Below are positions 8,115-16,999 of a stretch of 64,000 bases of DNA, piece by piece. Numbering within the stretch: position 1 is the stretch's first letter; each line of letters opens with the position of its first letter. The DNA is from Alphaproteobacteria bacterium (GTDB taxonomy: Bacteria > Pseudomonadota > Alphaproteobacteria > Rhodobacterales > Rhodobacteraceae): the NCBI GenBank assembly GCA_030425395.1, contig JAUIAS010000005.1, positions 78,814-142,813 of the forward strand. The letters run 5' to 3'. The position numbers and the translations under genes are program-made. The notes under the pieces are model-generated. The model made no database searches. It worked only from the letters and a program-made list of their open reading frames with translations, and was not told the origin of the DNA.

Positions 8115-9026
8115 ATGACCCAATTTCCAGACGATCCCCGCACTCCCGGCATGGCGCTGGAACTGGAACCCGGCCTGCGCTGTATCCTGGCACCAAACCC
8201 GTCGCCCATGACGTTTACCGGCACAAACACCTATGTTCTGGGCACGCGCGGCCTTGCGGTGATTGATCCCGGCCCACAGGACGAAACACATCTGCGCGCC
8301 ATCCTGAACGCCGTGGGCCCAGATCAGAAGATCACCCATATCATCGTGACCCATACCCATGTGGATCACTCGCCGCTGGCCCGCCCGTTGGCCGATGTGA
8401 CCGGCGCACCGATTCTCGCCTTTGGCGGCCCCCACGCCGGGCGCAGCCCCGTTATGCAGGCTCTGGCCGCGTCGGGACTTGCCGGTGGTGGCGAAGGCGT
8501 GGACCTGTCGTTTCGCCCCGACACCGAAGTGGCCTGCGGCGACACGATCACCGGGGACGGCTGGTCGCTTGAGGTTATCCACACGCCGGGCCACATCGGC
8601 AATCACATTGCCCTCGGCTGGGGTGACGCCTGTCTGACCGCCGATCACGTGATGGGCTGGGCCACGTCGCTGGTGTCTCCGCCTGACGGAGACCTCACCG
8701 ATTTCATGGCCTCATGCGAGAAACTGAACGCGCGGGACTGGCGGGTCTTCTATCCCGGCCACGGGCCAAGTATCGCCGCCCCCAACGCGCGGCTCGACTG
8801 GCTCATGGCCCACAGACGCGACCGTGAAGCACAGGTTCTGGCCGCTCTGGCGGAAGGCCCGGCCACCGCAGGCGATCTCGCCGCGCGCATCTATACCGAA
8901 ACACCTGCCGCCCTTCTGCCTGCAGCGGAACGAAACGTCTTTGCCCACCTTATTGATTTACATGGAAAATCCCGCGTAACCTGCACGACGGAACCGGGCA
9001 TCGCCGCACCGTTTTCCCGCACCTGA
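8115..9026 (+). CDS. MBL-fold metallo-hydrolase (LACTB2-like)
   Basis: A 303-residue metallo-beta-lactamase-fold hydrolase. The zinc motif THTHVDH spans residues 79-85, with further ligands in HTPGHIGNH and ADHVMGW. The C-terminal region (about 220-295) is a helical, winged-helix-like domain found in the LACTB2 / YflN-type subgroup, whose human member is an endoribonuclease; bacterial substrates are mostly unknown. It is divergent from the kinase gene with a 95-bp shared upstream region and precedes tRNA-Asn. Confidence 0.8.
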   Translation: MTQFPDDPRTPGMALELEPGLRCILAPNPSPMTFTGTNTYVLGTRGLAVIDPGPQDETHLRAILNAVGPDQKITHIIVTHTHVDHSPLARPLADVTGAPILAFGGPHAGRSPVMQALAASGLAGGGEGVDLSFRPDTEVACGDTITGDGWSLEVIHTPGHIGNHIALGWGDACLTADHVMGWATSLVSPPDGDLTDFMASCEKLNARDWRVFYPGHGPSIAAPNARLDWLMAHRRDREAQVLAALAEGPATAGDLAARIYTETPAALLPAAERNVFAHLIDLHGKSRVTCTTEPGIAAPFSRT

Positions 9027-9106
9027 AAGCCGCAGTGAAATTTTTTGAATTTTTCGCAAAGGACCTCTGGACGCCTCCCGCACCATTCGCTATATCGCCC
9101 CCATGT

Positions 9107-9181
9107 TCCGGCGTAGCTCAGCGGTAGAGCAGTTGACTGTTAATCAATTGGTCGTAGGTTCGATCCCTACCGCCGGAGCCA
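9107..9181 (+). tRNA. tRNA-Asn (GTT)
   Basis: A 75-base cloverleaf with CCA. Acceptor tccggcg pairs perfectly with cgccgga; anticodon loop ctgttaa carries GTT; the T-arm is gtagg ttcgatc cctac. A lower-GC accessory segment begins immediately downstream, which is a common arrangement where integrative elements have used a tRNA 3' end. Confidence 0.95.
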
Positions 9182-9336
9182 AAATTCCCAAGTAAATCAG
9201 AGATTTGCGCGATACCTCAGAGAGGTGTCATAGGGAGGTTTTGGCGTTAGTAAGCACATAGTAAGCAGGCAACTAGCTTCCATGGCCCTATTCGCTTAGG
9301 TTTATCGACAAGAAATTCAGTGATTTTGAGGCAGCG

Positions 9337-10266
9337 ATGACAAGTGACGGCGGCGATGGGCCGAAAACCTCAGTCGATGTAAGTGTTGGCAAAGAGATTG
9401 ACGCCGCACTTGGCGACGTGATCCGTGGTTTGCTCAAACGGCCTTCTGAAGCCGTTGGCGACTTGGTTGCCGATGGGATTGGTATTCTTGGAGACCGGGT
9501 AAGAAGAAAGCGCGAGCTTAATGCGAAGCTGGGGATGGAAGAAGTTCGCAAGCGTTTGGACGCGGACGGGGTGGACATGAAAGACATTACCCCGCCGAAA
9601 GAAGAAGAGCTTCACCTCCTAATGAACGGAATGTCATTGGCAGATGATCAGAACGTTCGAGACATGTGGGCAGGTCTCTTTGCCAAAGCACTTGAACCCA
9701 ACTCAGAGACCGTGGCCGAACGACCCTTTATCAGTGTTCTAGACAGTCTTTCGCCACTTGATGCAAAGATTATAGACCTACTGTCCTTTATCCAAAGAAC
9801 CGAAAACGAGTTGCAGGCCAACGCGATCAGGTTTTCTCCACGAGACTTTAAGAACATCACAGACGAGGAAAAAGCGCAGGCTGAGAGCGCCCAAAAAGAA
9901 AACGCCGCTTTGCGAAAATCGGCTGTCTCGAAAATTCGTCAGAAGGCAGAGGAATACAGCCTTTCTGAGCAAGCTGCGCCCGGTTGGTCTGAGAACCTTA
10001 TGCGGCAAGGCGTTATTGAAAGAACGCCTGTCCATCGTTTTGGGCGTCTTTCAGCGTTTGGACCAACCATTCGCGATGAAAGAGATTTGGCTAACGCCCT
10101 TGGTGAATTTCATGAAACGCTTCGCGAAATGGAGGAAGTGTCGAAACGACAAGCTTCGCCGCCAGAACGCCTTTTCTCACAACACGGTTTCGGCCCTCAG
10201 TTAAACCTGGAGGTCCAGTTGACCGCCTTTGGAAAGCGTTTTGCATCGGCGTGCGGTCTCATTTGA
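9337..10266 (+). CDS. Abi-alpha-like protein (DUF4393 family, putative abortive-infection factor)
   Basis: A 309-residue soluble protein. Three blocks fit the Abi-alpha / DUF4393 family: an N-terminal helix-rich segment with KRPSEAVGDLVADGIGI, a central LADDQNVRDMWAGLFAKAL followed by LDSLSPLDAKIIDLLSF, and a C-terminal LTAFGKRFASACG. Members are linked by homology to lactococcal abortive-infection proteins, but few have been tested. Base composition is clearly lower in GC than the surrounding core genes, and it lies 155 bp after tRNA-Asn, both suggesting acquisition by transfer. Its stop overlaps by 8 bases the stop of the small convergent gene that follows. Confidence 0.65.
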   Translation: MTSDGGDGPKTSVDVSVGKEIDAALGDVIRGLLKRPSEAVGDLVADGIGILGDRVRRKRELNAKLGMEEVRKRLDADGVDMKDITPPKEEELHLLMNGMSLADDQNVRDMWAGLFAKALEPNSETVAERPFISVLDSLSPLDAKIIDLLSFIQRTENELQANAIRFSPRDFKNITDEEKAQAESAQKENAALRKSAVSKIRQKAEEYSLSEQAAPGWSENLMRQGVIERTPVHRFGRLSAFGPTIRDERDLANALGEFHETLREMEEVSKRQASPPERLFSQHGFGPQLNLEVQLTAFGKRFASACGLI

Positions 10267-10504
10267 CGATCTTTACCGCGTCCAGCTTGGGGGCAAGATC
10301 GTGGATCGTGGCCAGTGTGTCGGGACCAAACTCCCCCTTGCGGTAGTCATCGGCCACCCGCACTAGCTTGAACACATCGGCATGAGTAAGGCCCGCGTCC
10401 AGCAAATCGGCAAGACGCGCCTTCACGATCCATTCCAGCAACGCGGCAAGGGTTTGGCCAATCTCATCGGCGGTTGCCCCCTCTCGGGGGCTTTGTGACT
10501 GCAT
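10259..10504 (-). CDS. Hypothetical small protein, unrecognised
   Basis: An 81-residue reading frame from the ATG at 10504 (a longer version could begin at 10549). It is helix-rich and charged, with the pattern LLDAGLTHADVFKLVRVADDY in the middle. I do not recognise the family. It is convergent with the Abi-alpha-like gene, with an 8-base stop overlap, and its 5' end overlaps the beginning of the histidine-kinase reading frame on the other strand, an arrangement that suggests a recombination junction near 10480-10500. It may be the C-terminal piece of a longer gene. Confidence 0.35.
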   Translation of the reverse strand: MQSQSPREGATADEIGQTLAALLEWIVKARLADLLDAGLTHADVFKLVRVADDYRKGEFGPDTLATIHDLAPKLDAVKIVK

Positions 10505-11811
10505 TGATTTTCGCAGGGACCTACAAACTCGCCGATCTTGAAACGACAAGCTGGATCAGGGAACAGCTCATCAGCGAGGAGGCCGCGTTCCTCGCAATCT
10601 ATGAGGATCGGGATCTTGATGGCGTGATTGAAGGGTTGACAAAATACAGCGCGTTGAATTTCGAAAACCACCGGATTTACATGCTGCTTGATGCCAACGG
10701 CCAGCGCATCTTGGGAAACGTGGACGCCATTGAACGAACAGCCAAGGCTGACTACGTGGACGCCTCCGCCATAGACTTCTCGGAGTTCAGTGAGGGCGAA
10801 GCCTTCGGCTATATTCTGCGGGATATTGACCTTGGCGAAAACACTCTGGTTCTCGGGACAAGCACCTACTTCCTACAGGAACTTCTGGAAGGATTTAGCG
10901 GTGGATTGATTGTCGGTTTCGCGTTTGTGATCTTGGTTGGGTCGGGCGTTGGTATTGCCGTAGGCCGCCGCACGGAAACACGCTTGAGGCAAGTGTCAGG
11001 AACGCTCCAAAGCGTTGCGAAGGGGGATCTTGAGGCACGAGTGCCTTTGCACGACGGCGGTGTGGATGACTTGGCGCGTTTGTCGCGTGAAATAAACAAC
11101 ACCATAAGCCATCTTGAAAAAATGGTGGAAAGCCAGAACCAGATCACGGCAGATATCGCGCATGACCTGCGCACACCAATGCAACGCCTGCGACAAAGGC
11201 TCGAAGCCGTCAGCCAGTCCGGGGAACTCTCTGATCACCTGAACGCCCAGCTTTATCAAGCCATCGAGGCCGCCGATGATCTGATCGAGACGTTTCATGC
11301 AATCTTGCGGATTTCGCAGATTGAGGCAGGTGCGCAGCGGGAAAGCTTTCGCGAAGTTGACCTTACAGCGGTTCTGTCCCGAATTGAGGATGCCTACAGC
11401 GCGGTTGCAGAAGAAAATAACCAGACGCTCGTATTCACAAGCGGTGCGTCACCCCAGACCGTCTTGGGCGATCAACAACTCATCACCCAGATGGTGGCCA
11501 ATGTGGTTGAGAACGCATTGCGCCACTGCCCCGCAATGGCACATATCGAAGTGTCCCTTTTGTCGTTGTCAGACCACACCGCCTTTACAGTCTCCGACAA
11601 TGGGCCGGGTATTCCTGAAAAAGACCGTGAAAAAGTCTTCCGGCGCTTCTACCGGGTGGAAAAGAGCCGCACGACATCGGGCAACGGTCTTGGCTTCAGC
11701 TTGGTCAAAGCGATTGCCGATCTGCACAGTGCCAAAGTGACCCTTTCAGACAATCACCCCGGCCTGAATGTCACCGTTCTTTTTCCCAACGACCCTTCTG
11801 CCACCAGTTGA
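10474..11811 (+). CDS. Orphan sensor histidine kinase, probably truncated at the N-terminus
   Basis: The reading frame encodes a 445-residue kinase from a TTG at 10474; no good start codon or ribosome site is visible. A short hydrophobic stretch (GGFVTALIFAGTY, about residues 5-17) looks like the second half of a first membrane helix, then a periplasmic region, a second helix near 143-164, HAMP, HisKA with DIAHDLRTPMQRL (His230), and an ATPase domain with NVVENALRHC, SDNGPGIP and GNGLGFSLVKAI. Kinases of this type normally have a full first helix and an upstream response-regulator gene; both are missing. Most likely a remnant of a two-component operon cut during insertion of the accessory segment. 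Confidence 0.65.
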   Translation: MPPLGGFVTALIFAGTYKLADLETTSWIREQLISEEAAFLAIYEDRDLDGVIEGLTKYSALNFENHRIYMLLDANGQRILGNVDAIERTAKADYVDASAIDFSEFSEGEAFGYILRDIDLGENTLVLGTSTYFLQELLEGFSGGLIVGFAFVILVGSGVGIAVGRRTETRLRQVSGTLQSVAKGDLEARVPLHDGGVDDLARLSREINNTISHLEKMVESQNQITADIAHDLRTPMQRLRQRLEAVSQSGELSDHLNAQLYQAIEAADDLIETFHAILRISQIEAGAQRESFREVDLTAVLSRIEDAYSAVAEENNQTLVFTSGASPQTVLGDQQLITQMVANVVENALRHCPAMAHIEVSLLSLSDHTAFTVSDNGPGIPEKDREKVFRRFYRVEKSRTTSGNGLGFSLVKAIADLHSAKVTLSDNHPGLNVTVLFPNDPSATS

Positions 11812-11933
11812 TCTTCGGGAATTGTTGGAAAACAGCCCGGCAGCAGAACACCTCAGCCTGACGCTGAAAACGATTGGGTTTGCAAACCGCTGGGCACATC
11901 GGGCAGAAGCACACCGGGCCGATTGCCCCGCGT

Positions 11934-14900
11934 TCATCTGGGGTTGAACAGCGCCTCCATGTCTGCGCCCAGCGTTTCCATCGTCTGCGCAAGACTGGCC
12001 CCAGATTGCTGGATCAGCAGTCTGTTGGCCACCGCGGGATCATAGAGGCCACGGGACAACCCATCGAGGATGCGCAGTTGCTTTTGCACCTTGACCGGCG
12101 GCGCGATGTTGATGTCCGCGCCTTGCACCCTTGTGACCAGATCGCCAAGCAATCTGTGCGCCGACACCCTTGTTTGCAGCGCGGCCCGTTCCAGCGCGTC
12201 ACCGGACAGGGTGTTTTGGCCACCGCCGTCCAGGCCCATGGCAGAGGCCGCCTTGACGCCGCTGCTGACCTGCGTCGCAGCCGGTTGCGGGTCGGCACCG
12301 GACCAACTCAGACCGCCAACCGCACCAACCACACCGGCCACGTCGATCCCGGTTTGCTGGGCCACCGGGTTGACCACGGGCACCCGGGATTCGAACGCCG
12401 AATACCCCAGTTTGTCGAGATAGGCCTGATCCATCGCGGCGCGCGCGTCGATTTCCCATTGTGGCAGCGTGCCCGCTTTGCCGTTGCGGGTAAACGCCTG
12501 CTGGAACGCGGCCTTGTCGGCGGCAGAGGTCACTGTGGCCGGATCCTGATTGGTTCGTGCCATCTCGATGGCCTTCTCGCTCCAGCCTTTGGCGCGCATG
12601 TTCTGTTCGAACGCGGCCTTGACCGGGGTCTTGATGAATTCGGTCTGGTCCTTCACGAATTGATACTGAAGTTTGGGATCGCGCGCCCTGAGAGCAAACT
12701 TTGCCCCATCGCTTCGGTCAATCGCCGTGACGACCTTTTGCAATGTCTCTTCAGCGGCAGTGTCAACGATGCCGCTTGCCCGCGCTTTTTGCACATTCCA
12801 CTTGGCCTTTTGATAGCTGACGATCAGATCGTCGGCCTTGTCCGCCGCCTGTTTTGCCGCTCGGGCCACCGACTGTTCGGCGGGGGTCAGAACCTGCCGC
12901 GTGATCGCAGCCTGCGCGGCGGCGGCCTTGTCCGCATTGACCTTCAGGGTCTTGTTGATGTTGAACAGGATCGCCGCATCCGACAAAACGCCCAGCGCGA
13001 TGCTTGTTTTGGTGCTGTTCTTGTCCGAAACCGCCTTGAGCGTGTTGATCGGCGCATAATATTTGGCGGCCTCCGTTCCGCCTTTCATCAGCGCAAACAC
13101 GATATCCTTGTCGTTATAGCCTTCGATCGCGCCGGTGGTCCCGTCAAATCCGGCCATCACCGCCTGCGCCGCCGCCGCCTCGGCAGCGGTCAGCCCCCCA
13201 AGGCCCAGCGCCGCCCCGCCCGACGCGCCAAACAGCAAGAGCATGTTGGCGTTTTTCGAGGTGTCCAGAACGCTGCGCACATAGACAAGGTTTTCTTCGG
13301 CATCGACCACGGCGCTCTCGGCCATCGCCGCCATATACTCCAACTCGCCCTGCTCGCGGGTCACGCGAATGTCCACCGCATACTGATGCAGGTCATCTGC
13401 CAATGCGTTGATGTCCTCTGCGTTATCGGCCATCCGCTCGGACAAGTCGCTCACCCGATCATGCAGGGTTGCCGCATCAAGCCCATCCGTGGTGTCGCGG
13501 ATGGTCTTCCGCGCCAGCCTGATTTCATCAAACAGCCGGTCCGTCGCCTTCTGACGTTCCGCGATACGCGCCAGTTCCTTGTCGGTATCGTTCAACGCAT
13601 AGGGATCAAAGCCGGACAGATCCTCGCGCGTGGTGCCATCATAGGTGCCACCCAACGCTTCCAGTGTTGCCTGTTCATTGCGCGCAAAGGTTTCCAGCGC
13701 CTTGATCCGGGATGCGATGTCCCCGACGATCCTTTGTTTTTCCTCGGCTGAGATGTCATCGCGTTTGCGGATCGACTCCATCTCGGCCCGGGCGCGGTCG
13801 GCGTTTTGAAGGTTTTGGTCGATCTCGTTTTGCTTACGCGCGATGATCTCTGCGGCGTCGGCGGCAGGGTCGTCAACCTCGGCCAGATAGTCGTCGGGGT
13901 TCGGATCGAAATCGTCCGCTTCAACGTCGGGATCGCCCGGCCCCGGATCGGGATCAGGTGACGGATCAGGATCGGGCGACGGATCAGGATCAGGCGACGG
14001 ATCGGGATCGGGTGACGGATCAGGATCGGGCGACGGATCAGGATCGGGCGACGGATCAGGATCGGGTGAAGGATCAGGGTCGGGTGAAGGATCAGGATCA
14101 GGTGACGGATCGGGATCGGGCGACGGATCAGGATCGGGCGACGGATCAGGATCGGGTGACGGATCAGGATCGGGCGACGGATCAGGATCAGGCGACGGAT
14201 CAGGATCGGGCGACGGATCGGGATCGGGCAGGGAATCGCCCAGATCGTCCTGCAAATCGGCCAGATCCTCATCAACCTGACCAGAGACTGCCATCTTTGC
14301 GCGAAACGATGCGATGTCCTGCTGAAGCTCGCGCACCTTGGTTTTCCATGCCTCGACGCTTTCCCGCATCACCCCAAGATTGCGCCGGTGAATCAAGATG
14401 TTGAAAAGAAGGGTCGCGCTGTCGCGGTTGACCATAACACCGTCTTCGTTAAAGCGCGGCGCGCCGCCAAAGGAATAGGGCGTTCCACCATAATCAATCG
14501 AAACCCGGCCAAGTTGCTGATTGAAATATTCGACGGATTTCTGGCGCGGAATCTGCTTGTTCGTCAGATCCGCAATCTGTCTTTGGTTGCCTTCCACGTT
14601 CCCCCGCTTCAGGTTGATCCAGCTTTCGCTGTATCCCTTGGAAATCGCTTCTGCGAGGCTGGCGATGGATTGTGGCAACTGAACCTGAATGCGGTCCTGA
14701 AGAAGGTCATAGCTGGCCTTGACCGATTTTGTCACTCTCCGGTTGGCCTCGGCATAGCTGCGGTCGGCAATCACCCTTTCATGCCTCAGCGCAAGCCCGT
14801 AGTCCGAGATCGCTTTCTGCAAGTTTGCCCTCTCGGTATCAAAGCCAAGGGAGCGGATCATCCGTTCGCGCTGCAATTCCAACGCTTCCTTGCGCTTGAA

Positions 14901-15755
14901 GAAGCTGTTGAACCCGCCCCGGCCCTGAGACAGGTTTTCCTCCCACTCCGCCACGATGGCTGACGGTCCCGGACCTTCGTCCACAGCAACCGCGATCTCC
15001 TGCATTTCCTCGGCCAACTTCTCGGGATCAAAGAAATGCGCATCTGCCTCCAGTTCACCTTGAATGCGCGTCACCTCGGGATCGACCGACAAAGGCGGCG
15101 GGGAGCGGCGCGAAATCCAGTCAGAGCCGCCATCGGCACTGCCCGCCCCTGCACCGGACGCACCGCCACTGCCTGCAGCGCCGCCCCCGGCAGCACCACC
15201 GCCGGTTGCCGAAACGGCAAGCTGGAATTGTTCCTGCGGTGCTGACGGCTCCGGCGCTGTCAGCAGATCGGTGATCGCGGCGTAATCCTTGGCCGCCAGA
15301 GCGGTGCGCGCCCGCTCTGCCCTCTCATCCCCGGCATTCAGACCGTCGATCCAGCTCTCAATCGCCCCGCGCGTGCGGTTGCCGATCAACCCGTCCACCG
15401 GGCCGGGATCAAACCCGGCATCCGACAACGCCTGCTGCAACCCGCGCAAGGCCACGCGCTGCGGGCTTTCGGGCTTGGGGGCCGCCTGCCTTGCTGGCGG
15501 TTGCGAGGCCGGGGCCGCGCCCGTGGCCTGTTTGGGCGCTGCGGGTTTGGTGGCCGAAGGCTTGGGCTTTACCGCAGTGGGCGGCGCGGGTGGCGTCGGT
15601 GGCGCGAAAACGCTCGGCGGCGGCGGCACATTCACAACCGGCGGTGGCATCCCCATGTGATCGTCAAACGCGAACGCCGTGCTTCCCAGAAGGAGCCCAA
15701 GCGCAGAACCACTCAGCAGGTTGCGCCGCAACGTTTTGTCAAATGGGTAAGCCAT
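11934..15755 (-). CDS. Very large exported protein with peptidoglycan-binding-like domain and SPDPDP repeat array
   Basis: A 1273-residue protein with an N-terminal signal sequence (RRNLLSGSALGLLLGSTAFA), a proline/alanine-rich stretch (about 35-95), and a peptidoglycan_binding_1-like module near 98-165 (LRGLQQALSDAGFDPGPVDG). A coiled-coil-rich region follows to about 500, then an acidic SPDPDP array at about 508-610, another helical region, and a C-terminal alanine-rich part with a hydrophobic glycine-rich stretch (LLLFGASGGAALGLGGL). The ATG at 15755 is preceded by an AGAGG site. It is divergent from the beta-barrel gene. The function is unknown; the architecture suggests a periplasmic or surface protein anchored to peptidoglycan. 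Confidence 0.75.
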   Translation of the reverse strand: MAYPFDKTLRRNLLSGSALGLLLGSTAFAFDDHMGMPPPVVNVPPPPSVFAPPTPPAPPTAVKPKPSATKPAAPKQATGAAPASQPPARQAAPKPESPQRVALRGLQQALSDAGFDPGPVDGLIGNRTRGAIESWIDGLNAGDERAERARTALAAKDYAAITDLLTAPEPSAPQEQFQLAVSATGGGAAGGGAAGSGGASGAGAGSADGGSDWISRRSPPPLSVDPEVTRIQGELEADAHFFDPEKLAEEMQEIAVAVDEGPGPSAIVAEWEENLSQGRGGFNSFFKRKEALELQRERMIRSLGFDTERANLQKAISDYGLALRHERVIADRSYAEANRRVTKSVKASYDLLQDRIQVQLPQSIASLAEAISKGYSESWINLKRGNVEGNQRQIADLTNKQIPRQKSVEYFNQQLGRVSIDYGGTPYSFGGAPRFNEDGVMVNRDSATLLFNILIHRRNLGVMRESVEAWKTKVRELQQDIASFRAKMAVSGQVDEDLADLQDDLGDSLPDPDPSPDPDPSPDPDPSPDPDPSPDPDPSPDPDPSPDPDPSPDPDPSPDPDPSPDPDPSPDPDPSPDPDPSPDPDPSPDPDPSPDPDPSPDPDPGPGDPDVEADDFDPNPDDYLAEVDDPAADAAEIIARKQNEIDQNLQNADRARAEMESIRKRDDISAEEKQRIVGDIASRIKALETFARNEQATLEALGGTYDGTTREDLSGFDPYALNDTDKELARIAERQKATDRLFDEIRLARKTIRDTTDGLDAATLHDRVSDLSERMADNAEDINALADDLHQYAVDIRVTREQGELEYMAAMAESAVVDAEENLVYVRSVLDTSKNANMLLLFGASGGAALGLGGLTAAEAAAAQAVMAGFDGTTGAIEGYNDKDIVFALMKGGTEAAKYYAPINTLKAVSDKNSTKTSIALGVLSDAAILFNINKTLKVNADKAAAAQAAITRQVLTPAEQSVARAAKQAADKADDLIVSYQKAKWNVQKARASGIVDTAAEETLQKVVTAIDRSDGAKFALRARDPKLQYQFVKDQTEFIKTPVKAAFEQNMRAKGWSEKAIEMARTNQDPATVTSAADKAAFQQAFTRNGKAGTLPQWEIDARAAMDQAYLDKLGYSAFESRVPVVNPVAQQTGIDVAGVVGAVGGLSWSGADPQPAATQVSSGVKAASAMGLDGGGQNTLSGDALERAALQTRVSAHRLLGDLVTRVQGADINIAPPVKVQKQLRILDGLSRGLYDPAVANRLLIQQSGASLAQTMETLGADMEALFNPR
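13945..14232. repeat. 18-bp in-frame tandem repeat encoding SPDPDP, 15 full units plus one degenerate
   Basis: On the plus strand the unit reads like ggatcaggatcgggcgac, with silent a/g and c/t variation between units. Fifteen complete units span 13945-14214 and a sixteenth, changed at its end, spans 14215-14232. On the coding (minus) strand it gives an acidic proline-rich array that probably forms an extended rod or calcium-binding spacer. Confidence 0.9.
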
Positions 15756-15961
15756 GGTCGATATACCTCTGAAAATCAGGTGCCGCGCCGAAAGCCAACA
15801 CGGCTGCCGGGTCGTCAGCCCAAACGCGCGCGATAAACCGCGCTGAGTCCTTGGGATTTTACCACGGGCTCGGGCATCCGAAATTGATCCAGATTATGTT
15901 TGTCGCCTCTGGGACGTGCTAATCTATGCAAAACCCAGAATATAAATAGGAGCCCACACCC

Positions 15962-16996
15962 ATGGTCGTAATAAAGTCGTCCCACATACCCGGTCTGGCG
16001 ACCGTCCTCGCCCTTGGCGTATCGTCTGTGGCTTCTGCCGCGCCCTTGGACCAGACCAATCAGGACCAACTGACCGCGTCGGATGCCGCGCAGGCGCAAT
16101 CGTCAATCTTTGTGACAAATGTCATCTCTGATCGCTTCTCACCCGTCTCCAACGCCCTGTCCCTGCCCGGCGCGCCGGGCAATGGCCAACCTCAGGCGCA
16201 AGGCATCGCCGGGGGCGATCCGGACTTGCTCAAGGGATGGTCCCTCTGGGGCAGCACAAGCGCGCGCCACAGCGAAAACAGCTTTGCCCCCGAACAGCAG
16301 AAATCCAACAGCTGGAGCCTGACCGCAGGCGCCGACCGGCCGATCAGCGATACAACCACCCTCGGCGTGTCCGTCACCCTCAGCCGCGACAATGCCGATA
16401 CCGCCTTTGGGACCGGCACACGGGACACCAACGCGATCCATGTCTCGACCTACGCCAATTTCAAACTGAACGATTGGTTGGCGGCGGATGTGTCGCTTGG
16501 CTATGGCTATACCGACACCAAACAGATGCGCACCGTTTTCGGGGCTCCTGTCACCGGCAGCTACAAGGGCCATTCGGTGTTCGGGGCCGCCAACCTCAAG
16601 GCTTCCAAATGGCAAGGTCCTTGGCTGATCTCCGGCGTTGTCGGCCTGAGCGGCAGTTCCACCCGCCGCGACGGCTTTGTCGAAAGCAACGGCACCGTGA
16701 ACGCCGCGGGTCGTTCCGACCTGCTTCAGGCGCGGATCGGCGGAACCATCGGATATTACTCTGCGCCGATGTTGCCCTATCTGAGCGCCGAATACATCTA
16801 TGATCTGGATTTCGACCGGTCCTTGGCGCCCGGTGCGACCAACGACCGCGACGAATTCCGCGTCACCCTTGGCACGCACATCTACGGCACAGGTGACAAT
16901 CAGAACCTGTCAGGCGGCATCGCCATCAGCCACAGTTTTGGACGCGACAACAAGGACGACACCAGCGTGAACCTGAGCCTGCGTATCGCGTTCTAG
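15962..16996 (+). CDS. Outer-membrane beta-barrel protein (autotransporter-barrel-like)
   Basis: A 344-residue protein with a signal peptide (LATVLALGVSSVASA, cleavage near residue 27). From about residue 85 to the end it consists of alternating aromatic/polar strands such as WSLWGSTSARH, WLAADVSLGYGYTDT and PYLSAEYIYDLDFDR, and the final residue is Phe (LSLRIAF), the recognition signal for BAM-mediated insertion. The size and pattern fit the autotransporter beta-domain family without a long passenger. The ATG follows AGGAG. It is divergent from the giant SPDPDP protein and three bases before the downstream lipoprotein gene, which suggests a shared operon and envelope role. Confidence 0.75.
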   Translation: MVVIKSSHIPGLATVLALGVSSVASAAPLDQTNQDQLTASDAAQAQSSIFVTNVISDRFSPVSNALSLPGAPGNGQPQAQGIAGGDPDLLKGWSLWGSTSARHSENSFAPEQQKSNSWSLTAGADRPISDTTTLGVSVTLSRDNADTAFGTGTRDTNAIHVSTYANFKLNDWLAADVSLGYGYTDTKQMRTVFGAPVTGSYKGHSVFGAANLKASKWQGPWLISGVVGLSGSSTRRDGFVESNGTVNAAGRSDLLQARIGGTIGYYSAPMLPYLSAEYIYDLDFDRSLAPGATNDRDEFRVTLGTHIYGTGDNQNLSGGIAISHSFGRDNKDDTSVNLSLRIAF

Positions 16997-16999
16997 GCC

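Noticed and set aside
9107..11940. Direct repeat of the tRNA-Asn 3' end as an attachment site at the far side of the accessory segment
   Set aside because: I looked for a copy of ggttcgatccctaccgccgg in 9200-11940 and saw none, so integration at the tRNA remains only suggestive.
11874..13751. Long plus-strand frame opposite the giant exported protein
   Set aside because: Same antisense effect; Gly/Arg/His-rich with no start signal or domain.
13958..14404. Plus-strand frame rich in TDQDRA repeats
   Set aside because: It is the antisense shadow of the 18-bp repeat in the SPDPDP gene; no start signal or family resemblance.
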